Below, piece by piece: positions 5,489 through 5,711 of a DNA stretch of 5,711 nt. A model generated the notes under the pieces. The model was not told the origin of the DNA. It searched no databases and saw only the letters and a list, made by a program, of their open reading frames with translations. Positions within the stretch are counted from its first letter, which is position 1; each line of letters begins with the position of its first letter. The stretch spans positions 1-5,711 of the forward strand of contig JASHRR010001360.1 in NCBI GenBank assembly GCA_030037185.1. The letters run 5' to 3'. This stretch comes from Xanthobacteraceae bacterium. GTDB taxonomy: Bacteria; Pseudomonadota; Alphaproteobacteria; Rhizobiales; Xanthobacteraceae. The translations under genes and the position numbers were made by a program.

Positions 5489-5711
5489 ATGAGCGAAAAT
5501 CTCACATCCGCGAACGAGGTCATTTGTCCGGTCTGCGGGCGGCCGATGATTTTGTTGCACACGATCAGGCACGCCTCTGCCGAGAGCCTGAACGTCTTCA
5601 AATGCAAGCCGTGCGGGTTTTCAACGACCGAGCCTGTGAGTTGGACAACCCCAGCGTCGGCGCAGAACGGTGGCGCTACGACGGCCGCCCGCCGATCGGG
5701 CGGAAGTCCGC
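5489..5711 (+). CDS. small zinc-ribbon-like protein, 3' end outside window
   Basis: The first 74 codons are visible and no stop occurs before the right edge. Two CxxC knuckles are present, ICPVCGRPM (Cys13, Cys16) and FKCKPCGFSTTEP (Cys39, Cys42), 22 residues apart, as in a rubredoxin/zinc-ribbon metal site. Between them LLHTIRHASAESLNVF would form the strand pair. The tail after residue 55 is Ala/Thr/Gly/Arg-rich and looks disordered. I recall similar short proteins with CGRPM..MHTIRR...V.KCKPCGFSTTE in Bradyrhizobium, all uncharacterised; that is memory, not a search. The start is fixed: a TAG lies two codons upstream and no other ATG, GTG or TTG precedes the first CxxC. No usable Shine-Dalgarno is present. 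The FixK box 34 bases upstream suggests induction at low oxygen. Its role is unknown; metal binding or protein and nucleic-acid contacts are plausible. Confidence 0.85.
   Translation, partial: MSENLTSANEVICPVCGRPMILLHTIRHASAESLNVFKCKPCGFSTTEPVSWTTPASAQNGGATTAARRSGGSP

Noticed and set aside
5288..5572. 94-codon minus-strand frame
   Set aside because: It is antisense to the FixK box region and the zinc-ribbon gene, and its Arg-rich composition is typical of a shadow frame.

Overview
The window looks like chromosome of a high-GC alphaproteobacterium of the Bradyrhizobium/Rhodopseudomonas type. This is inferred from the GC-rich codon use, a FixK-type Crp/Fnr regulator with a matching FixK box beside it, and several small proteins of a kind I associate with Bradyrhizobium. 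No phylogenetic computation was possible. No rRNA, tRNA, CRISPR array or intact insertion sequence was seen.

Layout, left to right. (1) 1-582, plus: the C-terminal part of an S41 (CtpA-type) serine protease with its Ser-Lys catalytic pair; the 5' end is outside the window. (2) 587-706, plus: a possible 39-residue Cys-containing small ORF just after it. (3) 830-1036, plus: a well-supported 68-residue conserved-type small protein. (4) 1310-2509, minus: an exported six-bladed NHL/beta-propeller protein with a strong Shine-Dalgarno. (5) 2526-3078: a spacer of about 550 bases with no convincing gene. (6) 3079-3912, plus: a crotonase-fold (enoyl-CoA hydratase/isomerase) protein in which both canonical catalytic glutamates appear replaced. 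(7) 3913-4526: a spacer of about 610 bases with several inverted repeats and no convincing gene. (8) 4527-5267, plus: a FixK-like Crp/Fnr regulator without the N-terminal iron-sulfur cysteine set. (9) 5441-5454: a perfect TTGAT-N4-ATCAA FixK/Fnr box. (10) 5489 to the right edge, plus: a small CxxC...CxxC zinc-ribbon-like protein, cut by the window end.

The genes do not form one operon: orientation changes and long spacers separate most of them. The one clear functional link is at the right end. The regulator at 4527-5267 carries the E-x-x-S-R recognition-helix signature expected to read TTGAT half-sites, and the only perfect site I found lies in the spacer just downstream of it, correctly placed to drive the zinc-ribbon gene. 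That pair looks like a small low-oxygen (or redox) regulator-target module. The box sits 41.5 bases before the A of the target's only possible start codon, so a class II promoter there would give a leaderless transcript.
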